NCBI GenBank assembly: GCA_028870615.1
Contig: JAGWPH010000256.1
Span: 1-6,821, forward strand
Direction of reading: 5' to 3'
Source of the DNA: Betaproteobacteria bacterium
GTDB lineage: Bacteria; Pseudomonadota; Gammaproteobacteria; Burkholderiales; Ferrovaceae
DNA: 6,821 nt
Part shown: positions 5,347-6,821 of the stretch, one piece after another
Numbering within the stretch: position 1 is the first letter of the stretch
How the letters are laid out: each line of letters opens with the position of its first letter
Notes under the pieces: model-generated
Told to the model about the DNA's origin: nothing
The model's database searches: none
What the model saw: only the letters and a program-made list of their open reading frames with translations
Program-made: the position numbers and the translations under genes

Positions 5347-6675
5347 ATGCATCGATATTCAGTGCTTTTAAGAATTTTATTATTGTCTACCGCGGTATTT
5401 GGCTGCGAAGCCAACAGTGCAGGCTTGCCCCCCGCGATCACTGAACAACTCAGTGCCATGTACCCTGATGTGGAATCGTTTTATTTCTACCTCCACAAGA
5501 ATCCGGAACTCGCTTTCAATGAATATCTGACGGCAAACAAACTGGCAGAGCGTGTAAAGGCATTGGGCTATGAAGTGACTACTGGCGTCGGTGGCACCGG
5601 TGTTGTCGCCATTTTACGCAACGGACCCGGCCCTACGGCCATGTTACGGACCGAAATGGATGCGCTGCCGGTGCAGGAAAAAACGGGATTGTCTTTTGCC
5701 AGCACGGTGGTCACCAAGAATGCTGCGGGAGAGACGATCCCCGTGATGCACGCCTGCGGCCATGACATTCACATGTCGGCCTGGTATGGCACCGCAAAGC
5801 TGATGGCTGACAATCGTGCGCTATGGCATGGCACCCTGATGCTGGTCGGCCAACCTGCGGAGGAAATCGTGCAGGGGTCAGCTGCCATGCTGAAAGACGG
5901 GCTATTTACCCGTTTCCCAAAGCCGGATTACGCATTATCTGTACATGATGAATCCACCCTTCCATCAGGACAGGTAGGCTATCACGCGGGGTATTTCCGC
6001 GCCGCCGCTGACACGGTCACCATCACGATCTTTGGTCAGGGTGGGCACGGTGCGGCACCGCACGACACCATTGATCCGATCGTTATTGCGGCACGCATCA
6101 TCATGGCCTTGCAAACCGTGGTGTCTCGGGAAAACAACCCGATGGATCCTGTCGTCATTACTGTCGGCAGCATCCACGGCGGAACGCAGGCCAATATCAT
6201 CCCAGATCAGGTCAAACTGCAACTGACGGTCCGGACTTTCAAAGAATCCGTGCGCGATCGCGTGCATTCCGCCATTGCCCGGGAAGTCAAAGGTGAGGCC
6301 TTGGCTGCGAATGCACCCAAAGAACCGTTAATCGAGGTTCGCCGTGGCGTGGACGCGGTTTACAACGATCCTGAATTGACCGGACGGATGGTCAAAACCT
6401 TGCGCGCTGCGATGGGCCCCCAGGAGGTGGTCGAGATGCCTGCCAAAATGACCTCGGAGGACTTTGCAAATTACGGGCTGGCGGGCGTCAAGGCGGTGCT
6501 TCTGCATATCGGTGCGGTAGCGCCGGCAAGACTGGAAGCCGCCATGAAAAGCGGCGTGCCGTTGCCGGGGCCGCATTCTCCGCAATGGGCGCCGGAATAC
6601 AAACCGACCATCAAGGCGGCGATTACCGCTGAAACATCCGTCTTGCTGGACCTGCTTGGCGGTTCCAAATTCTGA
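5347..6675 (+). CDS. Exported M20-family metallo-amidohydrolase/peptidase (M20D, hippurate-hydrolase/AmhX-like)
   Basis: A 442-residue product. Residues 1-26 form a signal peptide (MHRYSVLLRILLLSTAVFGC…). A Cys at 20 looks like a lipobox but has Phe at -2, so Sec/SPI cleavage after about Ala25 is more likely than a lipoprotein. The catalytic domain has RTEMDALPVQE (101-111), the metal-binding MHACGHDIHM (Cys137, His139), GQPAEE (Glu172/173), SVHDE (His200) and a late GPHSPQW (His410). This is the usual set for two metals and a general-base Glu. The dimerisation/lid domain shows GGHGAAPHD (His234) and TQANIIPD. MTSEDFANY (368-376) is also typical. Family members hydrolyse amide bonds of N-acyl amino acids or small peptides; the substrate here is unknown. 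RTEMDALP differs from the common RADMDALP. The gene starts 32 nt after the c-di-GMP regulator, so it is probably co-transcribed. Confidence 0.92.
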   Translation: MHRYSVLLRILLLSTAVFGCEANSAGLPPAITEQLSAMYPDVESFYFYLHKNPELAFNEYLTANKLAERVKALGYEVTTGVGGTGVVAILRNGPGPTAMLRTEMDALPVQEKTGLSFASTVVTKNAAGETIPVMHACGHDIHMSAWYGTAKLMADNRALWHGTLMLVGQPAEEIVQGSAAMLKDGLFTRFPKPDYALSVHDESTLPSGQVGYHAGYFRAAADTVTITIFGQGGHGAAPHDTIDPIVIAARIIMALQTVVSRENNPMDPVVITVGSIHGGTQANIIPDQVKLQLTVRTFKESVRDRVHSAIAREVKGEALAANAPKEPLIEVRRGVDAVYNDPELTGRMVKTLRAAMGPQEVVEMPAKMTSEDFANYGLAGVKAVLLHIGAVAPARLEAAMKSGVPLPGPHSPQWAPEYKPTIKAAITAETSVLLDLLGGSKF

Positions 6676-6695
6676 CTTTGACAGGATGGTGGGAG

Positions 6696-6722
6696 ATGCC
6701 CATGCAATCCCTGAAAATATGA
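6696..6722 (+). other. Possible leader mini-ORF overlapping the SDR start (ATGA)
   Basis: ATG 6696, or ATG 6702 with GGGAG 6 nt before it, opens a frame reading MPMQSLKI and stopping at TGA 6720-6722. That stop overlaps the dehydrogenase ATG (6719-6721) as ATGA. The dehydrogenase start has no Shine-Dalgarno of its own, so coupling from this short frame could load ribosomes. It could equally be chance. Confidence 0.25.
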
Positions 6723-6821
6723 AAAAAGTGATGATCATTACCGGGGGTGCCAGGGGAATTGGAGCGGCAATTGCGCGTCTTGCTGCTGCGAACGGTTATG
6801 CCGTGTGCGTGAACTACCTGA
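6719..6821 (+). CDS. Short-chain dehydrogenase/reductase, N-terminus only
   Basis: The first 34 codons, cut by the right edge. The translation starts MKKVMIITGGARGIGAAIAR and continues to VCVNYL. It contains the Rossmann-fold TGxxxGIG dinucleotide-binding motif (TGGARGIG at 8-15) after a first beta strand, which is diagnostic of classical SDR enzymes. The Asn-Tyr following the second strand (VNY) is common in NADP-preferring members of the glucose-dehydrogenase/FabG-like group. The substrate cannot be predicted from this part. It lies 43 nt after the M20 gene on the same strand, so it may be in the same transcript. Confidence 0.88.
   Translation, partial: MKKVMIITGGARGIGAAIARLAAANGYAVCVNYL

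Noticed and set aside
6328..6738. Minus-strand ORF of 136 codons at the right end
   Set aside because: It is antisense to the M20 hydrolase, whose metal ligands and C-terminal motif are clear.
1..6821. CRISPR arrays, tRNA/rRNA genes, transposases or terminal inverted repeats marking an insertion
   Set aside because: Read on both strands, none is visible; the rearrangement near 1830 shows no flanking repeat or transposase remnant that I could find.

Overview
The window looks like a piece of chromosome from a Gram-negative proteobacterium, most likely Beta- or Gammaproteobacteria. The pointers are a sigma-54 promoter with an NtrC-like enhancer, a periplasmic c-type cytochrome, a hybrid cyclic-di-GMP regulator, and a formate/nitrite transporter followed by a PP2C-type protein phosphatase. 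I cannot name the genus. Base composition is moderate, without a clear foreign island.

Left part (1-1683, minus strand): a nitrogen-control module. A FocA/NirC-family channel (610-1422) is followed, 4 nt after its stop codon, by a PP2C-type phosphatase that runs off the left edge. In related gene arrangements the phosphatase is the N-terminal half of a bifunctional Ser/Thr kinase/phosphatase. Upstream of the channel is a near-perfect sigma-54 promoter (1510-1525), a possible IHF site and an NtrC-like palindrome (1641-1657). The channel therefore probably takes up nitrite for assimilation and is induced by nitrogen limitation.

Middle part (1684-2589): a decayed locus. A minus-strand TPR C-terminus (1684-1830) abuts a plus-strand C-terminal remnant of a thiamine-pyrophosphate enzyme (1833-2075) that has an in-frame TAA. 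Both pieces are 3' ends pointing away from the junction, as expected if one deletion removed the 5' halves of two divergent genes. Next come a small unrecognised ORF (2095-2283) and a short c-type cytochrome (2308-2589). The cytochrome keeps CxxCH but has no Met or second His to act as distal haem ligand and may itself be damaged.

Right part (2759-6821, plus strand): a full-length REC-PAS-PAS-GGDEF-EAL protein with both output domains apparently intact, then 32 nt later an exported M20-family amidohydrolase/peptidase, then the first 34 codons of a short-chain dehydrogenase/reductase. The spacing suggests one transcript, but no functional link between the three is evident from sequence.

I found no tRNA, rRNA, CRISPR array, insertion sequence or convincing intrinsic terminator. 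I did not find a clearly novel multi-gene system. The most informative points are the nitrogen-regulated transporter/phosphatase pair, the deletion-like junction near 1830, and the ligand-deficient cytochrome.
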